This document shows, piece after piece, positions 37,948-47,571 of a stretch of 64,000 nucleotides of DNA. The number at the start of each line of letters is the position of its first letter. Position 1 is the stretch's first letter. Made by a program: the position numbers and the translations under genes. Source of the stretch: Vibrio atypicus (GTDB lineage Bacteria > Pseudomonadota > Gammaproteobacteria > Enterobacterales > Vibrionaceae); the NCBI RefSeq assembly GCF_009811315.1, contig NZ_BLID01000002.1, positions 419,831-483,830 on the forward strand, written 5' to 3'. The notes under the pieces are model-generated. The model was not told where the DNA came from and made no database searches. It worked only from the letters and a program-made list of their open reading frames with translations.

Positions 37948-39279
37948 TTGGAAATTCTTGGTTTGAAAGTAATTCATAAAGTGATTTTTGTTTTAGTCTT
38001 AGTGACGATTTTGATTATGCAGCTTTATTGGATGCATGGTGGCAACCTTGTATACAAAATTTTGCCTAGTCAATTTCTTTACCAAGATACCAATGACCAA
38101 AGTCAGGGGGGAGCAACAACTTCAAATATTCAGTTTGATGGTGAAACTGCTATTGTTGAATGTACGCTAGATAAGTCTGAATCTTATGCGTGGCCATATT
38201 GCGGCGTTTCAATAAGGTTGACTGATGCCGTGTTTGAAGGTGTTAACCTGAGCGATTTTCATACCATTAGGCTTAATATTGATTTTGATTTTCTTGATGG
38301 AGAGCGAGACCCAAGATTACGCTTTTATCTTCGAAACTTTAATCCGGCCTATTCTAAGACTGAGAATGAATACACGCAAAAATACAGTGGCTTAGAATAT
38401 ACACCAGGTGTTGGTCATGGAACGATTGAGATTCCTATTGCCAACTTGCAAGTTATGACATGGTGGTTGGCGGACAACAAGATTCCCATTGAGCATTCTG
38501 CTCCTGAATTTACGAATATCACTATGGTGGAGCTAGCAACAGGCTCTAGTTCGAGCGTTGGCCAATACAAGATGACGATTCGAAATGTTGAGTTTGTAGG
38601 GCACTACATCTCCGCTGAGAAACTGATGCTAGGGTTACTGGTGTTCTGGGTTACGCTCGCTCTGACCTATAGCGTCATTGAGATCCGCCGCAGTCATCAG
38701 CTGATCCTCCACTCGCATTATCGTCAAGATCATCTACGAAAACTAAATCGCGAACTAAAAGAGCAGAACATACATTTTGCAGAGCTCGCTAATCGAGATG
38801 CTTTGACGGGAGCGATGAATCGCCATTCAATCCGTGATTGGTTAGATAATAACTATGGTCAAGACAATCCCAACGCAAAGTCTCTCTCGGTCCTCTATCT
38901 TGATATTGACCATTTTAAATCGATAAATGATTTATATGGGCATTCAATGGGCGACGATATTTTGCGTGAATTTACCATGGTGGTTCTTGGGTCTTTGAGT
39001 CCTAGTGAGCGACTTGTCCGCTGGGGAGGGGAAGAGTTCGTGGTGTTCTGCCCTGGCCGAAATCTAGAGGAAGCAATGGCATTAGCTGAGCATATTCGCC
39101 ACAAGGTCGAAGCGCGTATTTGGGTTCATGGCGATCCACTGACAACCAGTATTGGCGTGGCTTCTTTGGGACACGAACGTACAAATGAAATGTTGGCTAG
39201 AGCCGATGAAGCGCTGTACGCGGCTAAGCGATTAGGCCGCAATCGCGCGGAAGTAAGCCGTTTACCTACTCAGGAATAG
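37948..39279 (+). CDS. membrane diguanylate cyclase with a periplasmic sensor domain
   Basis: 443 residues from a TTG at 37948; another TTG at 37963 is also possible and no start has a clear ribosome-binding site. TM1 is about 11-29, then a 195-residue periplasmic beta-sandwich-like domain, TM2 about 225-244, a short coiled coil and a GGDEF domain starting at DALTGAMNRHS (284). The active-site motif is GGEEF (360-364), with YLDIDHFKSIND before it. The usual RxxD inhibitory site five residues upstream is replaced by SPSE, so product inhibition may be lost. It should make cyclic-di-GMP. Its 3' end overlaps sanA by 14 bases. Confidence 0.9.
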   Translation: MEILGLKVIHKVIFVLVLVTILIMQLYWMHGGNLVYKILPSQFLYQDTNDQSQGGATTSNIQFDGETAIVECTLDKSESYAWPYCGVSIRLTDAVFEGVNLSDFHTIRLNIDFDFLDGERDPRLRFYLRNFNPAYSKTENEYTQKYSGLEYTPGVGHGTIEIPIANLQVMTWWLADNKIPIEHSAPEFTNITMVELATGSSSSVGQYKMTIRNVEFVGHYISAEKLMLGLLVFWVTLALTYSVIEIRRSHQLILHSHYRQDHLRKLNRELKEQNIHFAELANRDALTGAMNRHSIRDWLDNNYGQDNPNAKSLSVLYLDIDHFKSINDLYGHSMGDDILREFTMVVLGSLSPSERLVRWGGEEFVVFCPGRNLEEAMALAEHIRHKVEARIWVHGDPLTTSIGVASLGHERTNEMLARADEALYAAKRLGRNRAEVSRLPTQE

Positions 39280-40069
39280 GGGCAATTGGAAGTGCGGGTT
39301 CTGCAGCTGATGCTTGAGGGCTATCGTCTGTCGCAATCTGCACTTCTGGAGCTACAGCCGGTAAAATAGGCTCTTTGGGGCCAAGAAATTTAGGCTTAGT
39401 GTCGGTGATATAAACATCTAACACTGCTTTGGCTCTAGCGAAAACCTCCCTGATTCTCACTTTAAGCCCAGAATGACGAGTAGGCCCAGGCACAGCAAAG
39501 CACTTAGCATTTATGTTGTGTGAGTTAGCAATAAACAGCGCTCGTTCACAATGAAACTTTTGAGAAATGATTAAAAAGTTATCGGTATCAAAGATCTCTT
39601 TCGCCCGAACAATCGAGTCTAAAGTTCGAAAGCCTGCGTAATCCAAAAAGATCTTTTCTTCGGGAATTTCAGCTCTGAGAAGATCTCTTTTCATCGTCCA
39701 TGGTTCATTGTATGAGCGGTGTGCGTTATCGCCACTAAGCAAGAAATGATCAACCTTTCCTTCATTGTATAAGTCGATGGCCGCATCAATTCGGTGGGTG
39801 TAATACTCATTGAGAATCTTGCCAAGATATTTGCTCGTGCCAAGAACGACGGCTACATCGAATTTCTCGACCTCAATTCGTTCATTAAAGAGTTGGCTTT
39901 GTGCTTGATAAGAAACCCACCTGTCGATAGAAAACAGCAGTATCCCTGAGATGGAAAGTAGAACAAGCAGATACTTGAACCCCTTCAGCAATATTGCCAA
40001 ATATTGTTGGGAGTCTGTTTTTCTATGGAAGAGTCGTCTCACTAAATTTGTCGGTTCCGCTGTGCCCAT
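39266..40069 (-). CDS. sanA: SanA-like DUF218 membrane protein
   Basis: 267 residues: one membrane helix (about 31-47), then the DUF218 domain with VVLGTSKYL (74-82), FLLSGDNAHRSYNE (109-122) and IISQKFHCERALF. E. coli SanA (SfiX/VCR-type) affects envelope permeability, including vancomycin exclusion at high temperature. A Pro/Ala-rich tail of about 35 residues (PKEPILPAVAPEVQ...) extends beyond the usual end. It overlaps the DUF3392 gene by 28 bases upstream, and its 3' end overlaps the convergent cyclase gene by 14 bases. Confidence 0.9.
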   Translation of the reverse strand: MGTAEPTNLVRRLFHRKTDSQQYLAILLKGFKYLLVLLSISGILLFSIDRWVSYQAQSQLFNERIEVEKFDVAVVLGTSKYLGKILNEYYTHRIDAAIDLYNEGKVDHFLLSGDNAHRSYNEPWTMKRDLLRAEIPEEKIFLDYAGFRTLDSIVRAKEIFDTDNFLIISQKFHCERALFIANSHNINAKCFAVPGPTRHSGLKVRIREVFARAKAVLDVYITDTKPKFLGPKEPILPAVAPEVQIATDDSPQASAAEPALPIAPIPE

Positions 40070-40365
40070 GTACCAATAACTATAAAACTGACAATGATGA
40101 CAAAAACCATGATGCCAGCATCAAGATTGCCTAATGTCCGAGCTAGGTAAGGTGTTGCTTTTACGATGATTAAGCCGTAACCAAACGCGTTAATCAAGAT
40201 GAAAACGATGGTTCTGAGGACAAAGTTATAGTTTCGGAGTTGGCGTCGAACCAAAGTGTTGATTTCTCCACCAGCCATCACCAAGAAGCAGGCAATGAGC
40301 GCGGTTGATATTTCACTGAGGTAGGGAAGCAGGTATTTTGCTGCCGGTGCGAGATAATTGAACAT
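40042..40365 (-). CDS. DUF3392 family membrane protein
   Basis: 107 residues with three hydrophobic segments (about 10-30, 47-68 and 77-97), consistent with a small inner-membrane protein; the sequence fits the DUF3392 family common in vibrios and shewanellas. Function unknown. The 28-base overlap with sanA indicates an operon. The malic enzyme gene lies upstream on the same strand but a terminator separates them. Confidence 0.85.
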   Translation of the reverse strand: MFNYLAPAAKYLLPYLSEISTALIACFLVMAGGEINTLVRRQLRNYNFVLRTIVFILINAFGYGLIIVKATPYLARTLGNLDAGIMVFVIIVSFIVIGTWAQRNRQI

Positions 40366-40371
40366 AAGCTT

Positions 40372-40401
40372 AAATAAAACAGCCCCTATGAAAAGGGGCT
40401 G
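40372..40401 (-). terminator. intrinsic terminator after maeA
   Basis: On the minus strand the stem CAGCCCC/GGGGCTG (40380-40401) is followed by TTTTATT. Confidence 0.9.
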
Positions 40402-40410
40402 AGAATAGAT

Positions 40411-42099
40411 TTAGAATGCTGTGCGCTTGTAACGGCGATAAACCGGTTGCCAGAAGCTTGCTTCGATTGCTTCTTCTAACGCTTCGTCAGTGATTTCTAG
40501 CGCGACACCTTGCTCGATCGCTTTTTTGCCAACAGCGAAAGCAATCTTCTTCGATACTGAGTGAATAGCTTCTAGTGGTGGTAGAAGTGCACCTTGACCA
40601 TTGATTGCGAGTGGAGAACATGTTGCCAGCGCGCGGCTTGACTCCATCAACATTTCATCAGTCACACGTTTTGCTTGAACTGCCAAAACGCCTAAACCAA
40701 TACCAGGGAAAATGTAGCTGTTATTACACTGAGCGATTGGGTAGGTTTTACCATCATGAACGACAGGGTCAAATGGGCTACCTGTTGCCACTAGTGCTTC
40801 ACCGTTTGTCCAACGAATAATATCGTTCGGTGTTGCTTCCACACGGCTTGTTGGGTTCGACAGAGGGAAGACAATCGGGCGAGCACAGTGTTTGTGCATC
40901 TCTTTGATGACATCTTCGCTGAATAAACCAGGCGCACCCGATACACCGACAAGAACGGTAGGTTTTGCATTGCGCATTACGTCAAGCAGTGAGTAACCGT
41001 TGCTCTCTGATTCCCAGTCAGCAGTGTCTTTGTGTTTCTGAACAAGACGTTGCTGGAAGTCCAATAGATTTGGCATGCCTTCTTGTAGTAGACCCCAGCG
41101 GTCAACCATGAAGACTTGCGAGCGAGCTTGCGCATCAGAAATACCTTCCGAAACCATTTGCGCAATGATCGCTTCAGCGATACCACAACCTGCAGAGCCT
41201 GCACCTAAGAAAGTGACGCGTTGCTCTGAAAGTTGGCTGCCTGCTGCTTTACATGCAGCAAGTAGAGAGCCAACCGTTACTGCAGCTGTACCTTGGATAT
41301 CATCATTGAAACAACAAACACGATCTTTGTAGCGCTCAAGTAGAGGCATCGCGTTTTTCTGTGCGAAATCCTCAAACTGAATGAGAGCATCAGGCCAACG
41401 GCGTTGAACAGCTTGCATGAACTCTTCAACAAATGCGTCATACTCAGCGCCTGTAATGCGAGGGTGACGCCAACCCATGTACATTGGGTCCGCGAGACGT
41501 TGTGGGTTGTTGGTACCGACATCCAATACGATTGGCAGTGTGTAAGCTGGGCTGATACCACCACATGCGGTATACAGAGCAAGCTTACCGATAGGAATGC
41601 CCATACCACCGATACCTTGGTCACCAAGGCCTAAGATACGTTCACCATCTGTCACAACGATAACTTTTACGTTGTGGTTGGATGCATTGTTTAAAATGTC
41701 GTCAATACGGTCACGGTTTGCGTAAGAGACAAAAAGACCACGGCCACGACGGTAGATGTTCGAGAAGTTCTCACAAGCAGCGCCTACAGTAGGGGTGTAG
41801 ATAATAGGCATCATGGCTGAAATGTGGTTTTGAACCAGTCGGTAGAAAAGGGTCTCGTTGGTATCTTGGATGTTGCGCAGGTAGATGTGCTTGTCCATAT
41901 CGCTTTCGAAATTGCAATACTGTTGGTATGCACGCTCTACTTGCTCTTGAATGGTTTCGGTATTTTCCGGTAGTAAACCTTCAAGATTGAAAGACTTTCG
42001 CTCTTGCGCAGTAAAACCGCTGCCTTTGTTTAGTAACGGCGTACTAAGCAGTGCTGGGCCTGCGTAAGGGATATATAGAGGGCGTTTATCGTTATTCAT
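40411..42099 (-). CDS. maeA: NAD-dependent malic enzyme
   Basis: 562 residues from the ATG at 42099 (AGG six bases upstream; a GTG immediately before it is less likely). It oxidatively decarboxylates malate to pyruvate. Visible: the tyrosine active-site region [17 protein letters not shown] (about 95-111), the first dinucleotide fold [40 protein letters not shown] and the NAD fold [15 protein letters not shown]. The length is close to that of E. coli MaeA (565). Single-gene unit ending at the terminator above. Confidence 0.97.
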   Translation of the reverse strand: MNNDKRPLYIPYAGPALLSTPLLNKGSGFTAQERKSFNLEGLLPENTETIQEQVERAYQQYCNFESDMDKHIYLRNIQDTNETLFYRLVQNHISAMMPIIYTPTVGAACENFSNIYRRGRGLFVSYANRDRIDDILNNASNHNVKVIVVTDGERILGLGDQGIGGMGIPIGKLALYTACGGISPAYTLPIVLDVGTNNPQRLADPMYMGWRHPRITGAEYDAFVEEFMQAVQRRWPDALIQFEDFAQKNAMPLLERYKDRVCCFNDDIQGTAAVTVGSLLAACKAAGSQLSEQRVTFLGAGSAGCGIAEAIIAQMVSEGISDAQARSQVFMVDRWGLLQEGMPNLLDFQQRLVQKHKDTADWESESNGYSLLDVMRNAKPTVLVGVSGAPGLFSEDVIKEMHKHCARPIVFPLSNPTSRVEATPNDIIRWTNGEALVATGSPFDPVVHDGKTYPIAQCNNSYIFPGIGLGVLAVQAKRVTDEMLMESSRALATCSPLAINGQGALLPPLEAIHSVSKKIAFAVGKKAIEQGVALEITDEALEEAIEASFWQPVYRRYKRTAF

Positions 42100-42233
42100 C
42101 ACTTGCCTATAGTAGGGTGTAGGGCCAATAGACCTTTGGAACTAGGAACCTGAAAATGATAGGGATTCGTTGTCGTGTTGTAAACTGATATTCCTGCAAA
42201 CAAGGCAGGTTTCAAGATATACTTTCTTGCTTC

Positions 42234-44600
42234 ATGGCTAACTATATACAAACGATGAACAACCTACCAATTAACTCCATTAAAACTTCATTTATCGACC
42301 AATTACAGCTCCATCATTTGGTGGTGGAAGCGGAAACTGGATCGGGAAAATCGACTTGCTTACCATTGTGGGCGGCGGAGTCAGGACGAGTGTTGGTAGT
42401 GGAACCTAGACGAATTGCGTGTACTTCTCTTGCTCAATATCTCGCTGAGCAAAAACAACAGCAAGTGGGTGAGTCGATCGGATATGCCATAAAGCTGGAG
42501 AATCGTTGTGATGAAAGTAGTGAGGTAGTTTTTGTGACGCCAGGTGTTGCTCTACGCTGGTACTCTGAAACACGGTTAAAAGATTTTAGTACCATCATCA
42601 TTGACGAATTTCATGAACGCCGCTGGGATACGGATCTCTTAGTGGCGTTGCTCAAGCAAACTCAACAACATCGTTTAGTGATTACCTCAGCAACGATTGA
42701 AGGTGAAAAGTTGGCTAGGTATGCCGGAGCGCAGCGTTTATATGCCAGTGGGCGTACGTTTGATGTAGCAATAGCCCATCGAGCAAAAGATTCGCGTCAG
42801 TTGCCAGATAGTCGCTATCTAGAGCAGCGTATAAAAGCGGAAGTAGAAGCGCTATTGGATATGGAAGGCGATATCTTGGTGTTTCTTCCTGGTCGAAAAG
42901 AGATCAGTCAGTGTCAATCTGCGCTAGCTTCATTAGATGATGTGATCATCGCGCCTTTGCATGCTTCTGTGACTGACGAACAGCGCAACATTGCTCTTAA
43001 TGTCCAAGCTCAGCAAAAAGTGGTTCTGGCGACCAATGTTGCAGAAACCTCACTCACGATTCCCAACATTGTTGCCGTGATTGATTCGGGCTTAGAACGC
43101 CGAACAGAGCAACGAAACGGTCGAACAACTTTAAGTTTAAAGCACATCTCGAAAGCGAGCGCGAAACAGCGAAGTGGTCGTGCAGGGCGCGTAATGGATG
43201 GCATTTGTATTCGGCTCTATGGCGAACATGCTGCCTTAGCGGAAGTTACGCCACCGGAACTGCATCGTGAATCCTTAACGGAAGCTATGTTAGCGTCGGC
43301 AAGTTGTGGCGTGGCTTTGACGAAACTTACTTTTCTTGAAGAGTTACCTGAAAAGTCGGTGCAACAAGCCCATGCTATCTTAAAAACGATGGATGCGATT
43401 GATGCTAATGGTTTAGCGACAGAGCATGGTCAACGAATTTATCCATTACCTATAGATGCGCTCTATGCTGATTTGGTGACACGCATGCCAACGAAAGCTC
43501 TCAAAGAAGCCATGGTTGATCTGACCGCTGTTATTGCGACTCCGGCGAATGTATATCGCTTGTCTTCGAATGAAGAGCAAATAGAGAAATTAGCGCAGGA
43601 AGAACCTTTGGGGTGTGATGGGCAGTTAGCAATTCAAGTGGTTCGTGGAGAAGTATTACCCGGCGTAACGATTGAACCCGATGTCTTAAAAGAAGCGCGC
43701 GGCTTGGCGATACAGATGAGAGAAGTCTTCGAGTTGCCGCAACTTAGCGTAGCGTCACGATATGAGCATCAAGCATTAGTAGAGGCAATTGCAAGTTTAC
43801 ATCCCGAGCTTCTTTTTGTTCGTCGTGAGAAACGCCAAGACGCTCTGGCGAATGGGAAGTTAGAAGTTGTTCTTGGGCGTAATTCGAGAATGAAAAATCA
43901 CACGCAAGCGGCGTTAGTGTTGGATACACACAGTTTGCCGGGGCGAGGCGTTAAGCAAACACTAAACCTTGCAACTTTTACCATGCCAGCGGACTTAAAG
44001 TTGATTGAGAGGTTAGTGTTAGGTGAATGGCAACAAGGAGCAGTCGTTGAGAGCGATGGTCTGCCAATGCTACAGATGGAACTGTATTACGCAGGTCGAC
44101 GAGTAGCGAGTCGATTGGAACCCGCGAGTGGTGAGTTTGCGGTTAAGCCTTTGCTAGAAGCAGTAAAGAGTGGCAACTATTTCCCTGGTTTTGCTAAAAA
44201 ACGAAGCAATCAAATAGAACATTGGAAGCTCTATGTCGCTCTGGGTTTAGATGAGAATCAGAAACAGCCACAAGAGTTAAACTTTGACTCTTGGTTTAGC
44301 GAGCAACTAGAGATGTTGGAACTGACTGAACCCTCAGAGTTAGAGATGTTCTGTGAAGATGACTTTGCATTTGAAGGCATTCCATATTGGGAATACGACG
44401 ACTTTAGCGAGACTTATCCATTTGAGTTAGCGTTAGGGGATCTGCAGCTCACGGTTGAGTACCAAGTTGCTAAGAAGCTTATTTACGTAGTTTATCGCGA
44501 TGGTTTACGCAAAGGAGACCCAAAACGCTGGGAGCTACCTAAGTGGACGGGGTGGAGAATTCAATACAAGAAAGCGAGTCGTATTGTTGACGTAAGATAG
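42234..44600 (+). CDS. HrpB-like DEAH/DEFH-type helicase
   Basis: 788 residues. Walker A VEAETGSGKST (about 31-41), motif II IIIDEFHERRWDTDLL with Phe in place of Ala (DEFH), SATI, LFVFLPG-type motif IV and TNVAETSLTIPN / KQRSGRAGRV motifs V and VI. The C-terminal region (HrpB-like and helicase-associated HA2 parts) ends near NYFPGFAKKRSNQ and WTGWRIQYKK. DEFH is the signature of HrpB rather than HrpA. The start is ATG at 42234, without a visible ribosome-binding site. Function in RNA or ribosome biology is inferred from the family. Confidence 0.9.
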   Translation: MANYIQTMNNLPINSIKTSFIDQLQLHHLVVEAETGSGKSTCLPLWAAESGRVLVVEPRRIACTSLAQYLAEQKQQQVGESIGYAIKLENRCDESSEVVFVTPGVALRWYSETRLKDFSTIIIDEFHERRWDTDLLVALLKQTQQHRLVITSATIEGEKLARYAGAQRLYASGRTFDVAIAHRAKDSRQLPDSRYLEQRIKAEVEALLDMEGDILVFLPGRKEISQCQSALASLDDVIIAPLHASVTDEQRNIALNVQAQQKVVLATNVAETSLTIPNIVAVIDSGLERRTEQRNGRTTLSLKHISKASAKQRSGRAGRVMDGICIRLYGEHAALAEVTPPELHRESLTEAMLASASCGVALTKLTFLEELPEKSVQQAHAILKTMDAIDANGLATEHGQRIYPLPIDALYADLVTRMPTKALKEAMVDLTAVIATPANVYRLSSNEEQIEKLAQEEPLGCDGQLAIQVVRGEVLPGVTIEPDVLKEARGLAIQMREVFELPQLSVASRYEHQALVEAIASLHPELLFVRREKRQDALANGKLEVVLGRNSRMKNHTQAALVLDTHSLPGRGVKQTLNLATFTMPADLKLIERLVLGEWQQGAVVESDGLPMLQMELYYAGRRVASRLEPASGEFAVKPLLEAVKSGNYFPGFAKKRSNQIEHWKLYVALGLDENQKQPQELNFDSWFSEQLEMLELTEPSELEMFCEDDFAFEGIPYWEYDDFSETYPFELALGDLQLTVEYQVAKKLIYVVYRDGLRKGDPKRWELPKWTGWRIQYKKASRIVDVR

Positions 44601-44805
44601 GGATGAAATTATTTGGTGGCCAAAATATTAAGCAACCGAATTCGTATGTATTTTTATTGAACACATGTTGTTACAAGTCTGGTTTTTATATAGCTTTTTC
44701 AAACGGAGAGGGGGTATAAAAGACCATTGTCTTATATCCTATTGCTATATGAAGAGGTTTCGTGGATATTTAGAATACTGTGTTGCCGTTATTACGGGGG
44801 ATGAT

Positions 44806-45183
44806 ATGGAGCATCAGGGCAAGACAAGTGTGGTGTTTGACTATACCTCTTTTCTCGGAGCATCTTGTTCTAAGAGATGGACTTTCTTAGAGGCGATGAG
44901 TACTTTCGCGCCGATTTTTAGCTTAGCGTGGAAGAATACGATTAAAGATACTGTATCAGTAGAAGACCGCTTGTGGGAGCAAGCTATGAAGTCATTGTCG
45001 GCGAGTCGAAGTGACGTTGTTAACATCGTGACGTTAGTTCAACTGGCAAAGAGCGAAGGCATAGAAGAAATCAAACTAGTGATGCCTTATGAACTCGATA
45101 ATGAACAGTTAGAACGAGTGAGTCACCGCTCGCATGCGACGATTTCGCGATTGCAACAAGACGAATTTATGATAACTCTATAA
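44806..45183 (+). CDS. conserved-looking small protein of unknown function
   Basis: 125 residues from the ATG at 44806, preceded by GGGGG about five bases upstream; the frame is open from 44665 but the upstream portion has no start with a ribosome-binding site. No signal peptide. The sequence contains WTFLEAMSTFAPIFSLAWKN near the start and a helical C-terminal half. I recognise no family. It lies 205 bases after the helicase and ends in its own terminator. Confidence 0.55.
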   Translation: MEHQGKTSVVFDYTSFLGASCSKRWTFLEAMSTFAPIFSLAWKNTIKDTVSVEDRLWEQAMKSLSASRSDVVNIVTLVQLAKSEGIEEIKLVMPYELDNEQLERVSHRSHATISRLQQDEFMITL

Positions 45184-45208
45184 GGCCTCAATCGAGGCCT
45201 TTTCTTTT
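45182..45208 (+). terminator. intrinsic terminator after the 125-residue protein
   Basis: The stem AAGGCCTC/GAGGCCTT with loop AATC is followed by TTTCTTTTT. Confidence 0.88.
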
Positions 45209-45345
45209 TCTTCGCTCAACATCTAGTAACTAATTTTTTAATCTTTCCTTGTAACTCACATAAGTCCTTAAACTAACGCTATATTATAGGTGTTGCACGA
45301 CATTTCATTTCTTATCGTGTTCAACTAAGGAAAGGTGAGGTGAGA

Positions 45346-45981
45346 ATGGATTCAAGAAAGATTGGGCTGTTATCTCCGGTTTTGATCGCTTTGTCGTTTC
45401 CGGTGCTAGCGCAAAGTAATGCGCTTGATAAGGGCTTTAACTACAAACAAGTTTACGCAGATCTGAGTGCAGGCTCCCTTAATGAAAATATCGGCGTCAA
45501 CAGTGATGTATCTGCATTTGGCGTGGGTGGTAATTATCAAATTCGTCGTAATTTATTTGCTAGCTTAGATTATGAAGCTCGGTTCATTCATCCTGAAGAG
45601 ACAACGACAGAGATTTATACCTTGTTGCCAGGCGTGTTTTATCGTTTCAACGTCCATCAAGGCTTAGATTTTGTGACAGGTGCGAAAACAGGTCTCGTGT
45701 GGGCAAACCAAACGAATAACGAAACCGATAAAACCATAACTAAAGATAGTCGATTGATGTGGGGTGGATTGGTTGGGTTACGCTATCAGTTAACGTTCAA
45801 TTGGCACTTAGAGGCGATGGCGGAATTCAGACGCAGTGATGTAATCGATGAAGAGGTCTATACCTTTAGAGGCGATTACTATATTACTCCGCGTATCACT
45901 TTTGGGGCTTTTTATAAGCACAGAGAAAAAGAGAGAAACACAGCCAATGAAGGTGGTGTCGGTATGAAGTTTTATTATTGA
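45346..45981 (+). CDS. outer-membrane beta-barrel protein
   Basis: 211 residues from the ATG at 45346 (GAGG five bases upstream; a GTG two codons earlier at 45340 is possible). The signal peptide (MDSRKIGLLSPVLIALSFPVLA, cleavage after AQS-like) precedes a mature domain of about eight to ten strands (YKQVYADLSAGSL, FASLDYEARF, WHLEAMAEFRR) ending GGVGMKFYY, with the final aromatic needed for BAM assembly. Family: OmpA/OmpW-like porin-type barrel; function unknown. Bidirectional terminator follows. Confidence 0.82.
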   Translation: MDSRKIGLLSPVLIALSFPVLAQSNALDKGFNYKQVYADLSAGSLNENIGVNSDVSAFGVGGNYQIRRNLFASLDYEARFIHPEETTTEIYTLLPGVFYRFNVHQGLDFVTGAKTGLVWANQTNNETDKTITKDSRLMWGGLVGLRYQLTFNWHLEAMAEFRRSDVIDEEVYTFRGDYYITPRITFGAFYKHREKERNTANEGGVGMKFYY

Positions 45982-45994
45982 TATTTTTATACAA

Positions 45995-46024
45995 AAAGAG
46001 CCAGCGCAATGCTGGCTCTTTTGA
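45995..46024. terminator. bidirectional terminator, barrel gene / aspC
   Basis: The stem AAAGAGCCAGC/GCTGGCTCTTT with loop GCAAT carries T or A runs on both sides. Confidence 0.93.
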
Positions 46025-46041
46025 TTTGTATAGTTTCGGTG

Positions 46042-47232
46042 CTATAGAACTGCTGCGATGCCTTTACACAGTGGCAGCATGTTTGATTTGGTCATGCCAG
46101 CAACGCTGATACGTCCAGAACCTACGATGTAGATAGCAAATTCATCTTTTAGGCGGTTTACTTGTTCTTTAGTTAGGCCAGAGAAAGAGAACATACCATT
46201 TTGACGTTCGATGAAGCTGAAGTCAGCATTCACGCCTTGCTCTTTTAGTGTCGTAACGAAAAGCTCACGCATGTCTTGAATGCGATCGCGCATCTCTTTT
46301 ACTTCTTGTTCCCACTCTGCACGAAGCTCTGGGTTATTCAGAATGTGCGTTACAACAGCACTGCCGTGCGCTGGTGGATTTGAGTAGATAGAACGGATGA
46401 TTGCTTTAACTTGTGAGAACGCTGTTGTAGCGACTTCTTCAGATTCAGCAACCAGTGTAAATGCACCAACACGCTCGTTGTAAAGGCCAAAGTTTTTAGA
46501 GAATGAGCTAGCAACAAGAATTTCTTTATTGTACTGAGCAAAGATACGCAGACCAGCTGCATCTTCTTCAACGCCTTTTGCGAAACCTTGATACGCAAAG
46601 TCGAATAGAGGAAGTAGTTTTTTCTCAGCAACCAACTTCGCTAGAACTTCCCATTCTTCCGCAGTAGGGTCAATACCCGTTGGGTTGTGACAGCAGCCGT
46701 GCAGGAGAACGATATCGCCTTCTGCTGCTTTTTCTAGGTCAGCAACCATAGCGGCAAAATCTTTTGCTTTGGTTTCAGCGTTGTAGTAGCTGTATTGAGC
46801 AGTTTCAATACCAGCCGCCGTAAATACGCCATTGTGGTTTGCCCAAGTTGGGTTACTGATCCAAATTTTAGCGCCGTTTAGCTGACGTTTAATGAACTCA
46901 CCTGCAACACGAAGTGCACCTGTACCACCTGGCGCTTGTGCTGTTTTTGCTGATTTGTTCGCAACAATCGATGAATCTGCGCCAAATAGTAGTTTTTGCA
47001 CAGCTAGACCGTACTCAGCAGTACCTTCAATAGTTAAGTAAGATTTGGTTTTTTCTGTCTCTATTAGAGCAGCTTCTGCTTTTTTAACAGTGGCAAGAAC
47101 AGGTGTTTCACCTTGCTCGTTTTTGTAAATACCAACACCAAGGTTGATTTTTTCTGCACGAGCATCTTTTTTAAACTCTTCAGTAAGGCCGAGGATAGGA
47201 TCTGCCGGTGCAGCTACTACTTTTTCAAACAT
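46042..47232 (-). CDS. aspC: aspartate/aromatic-amino-acid aminotransferase
   Basis: 396 residues from the ATG at 47232, the start of all family members ([16 protein letters not shown]); E. coli AspC also has 396. GGAT is a weak ribosome-binding site. The family motifs [24 protein letters not shown] and [16 protein letters not shown] are present, the last holding the PLP-binding lysine (SSFSK). It makes aspartate from oxaloacetate and can also transaminate tyrosine and phenylalanine. Divergent from the VWA lipoprotein gene over a 339-base gap. Confidence 0.96.
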   Translation of the reverse strand: MFEKVVAAPADPILGLTEEFKKDARAEKINLGVGIYKNEQGETPVLATVKKAEAALIETEKTKSYLTIEGTAEYGLAVQKLLFGADSSIVANKSAKTAQAPGGTGALRVAGEFIKRQLNGAKIWISNPTWANHNGVFTAAGIETAQYSYYNAETKAKDFAAMVADLEKAAEGDIVLLHGCCHNPTGIDPTAEEWEVLAKLVAEKKLLPLFDFAYQGFAKGVEEDAAGLRIFAQYNKEILVASSFSKNFGLYNERVGAFTLVAESEEVATTAFSQVKAIIRSIYSNPPAHGSAVVTHILNNPELRAEWEQEVKEMRDRIQDMRELFVTTLKEQGVNADFSFIERQNGMFSFSGLTKEQVNRLKDEFAIYIVGSGRISVAGMTKSNMLPLCKGIAAVL

Positions 47233-47571
47233 TTTGATCATCCGTGTAAGTCGAAGTGGGTATAGGCTATTTATACCTTCCAACCTAACGAGGTACAACC
47301 GTTAATCTGAACAAAAGTAAACAAAATTTATATTTCGGCATCAAATATAGCGAAGGGACTATTTTACTGAGTTTTACTACCGCTAATACTTTAAGAGTCT
47401 GCGAATAATTTGCTAATTAATTGAGTAATTTGTAATCGCGCATAAATTATTTGAAAAACATGAAACAACACGGCTGTCTTAAAAGTGGTTCATCTTTGCC
47501 TAGGTATATGAACTTATTTTTATAAAATGTTGCTTGGTTATTAACTGTTGGCATACAAAAGGAGAAATAAG
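47233..47571. other. 339-base divergent intergenic region
   Basis: It separates aspC (minus) from the VWA lipoprotein gene (plus) and holds both promoters. I see no TyrR box, no stable hairpin and no ORF worth calling; the composition is AT-rich throughout. Confidence 0.4.

Noticed and set aside
44665..44805. N-terminal extension of the 125-residue protein gene to 44665.
   Set aside because: The extension has no plausible ribosome-binding site, whereas the ATG at 44806 follows GGGGG at correct spacing.
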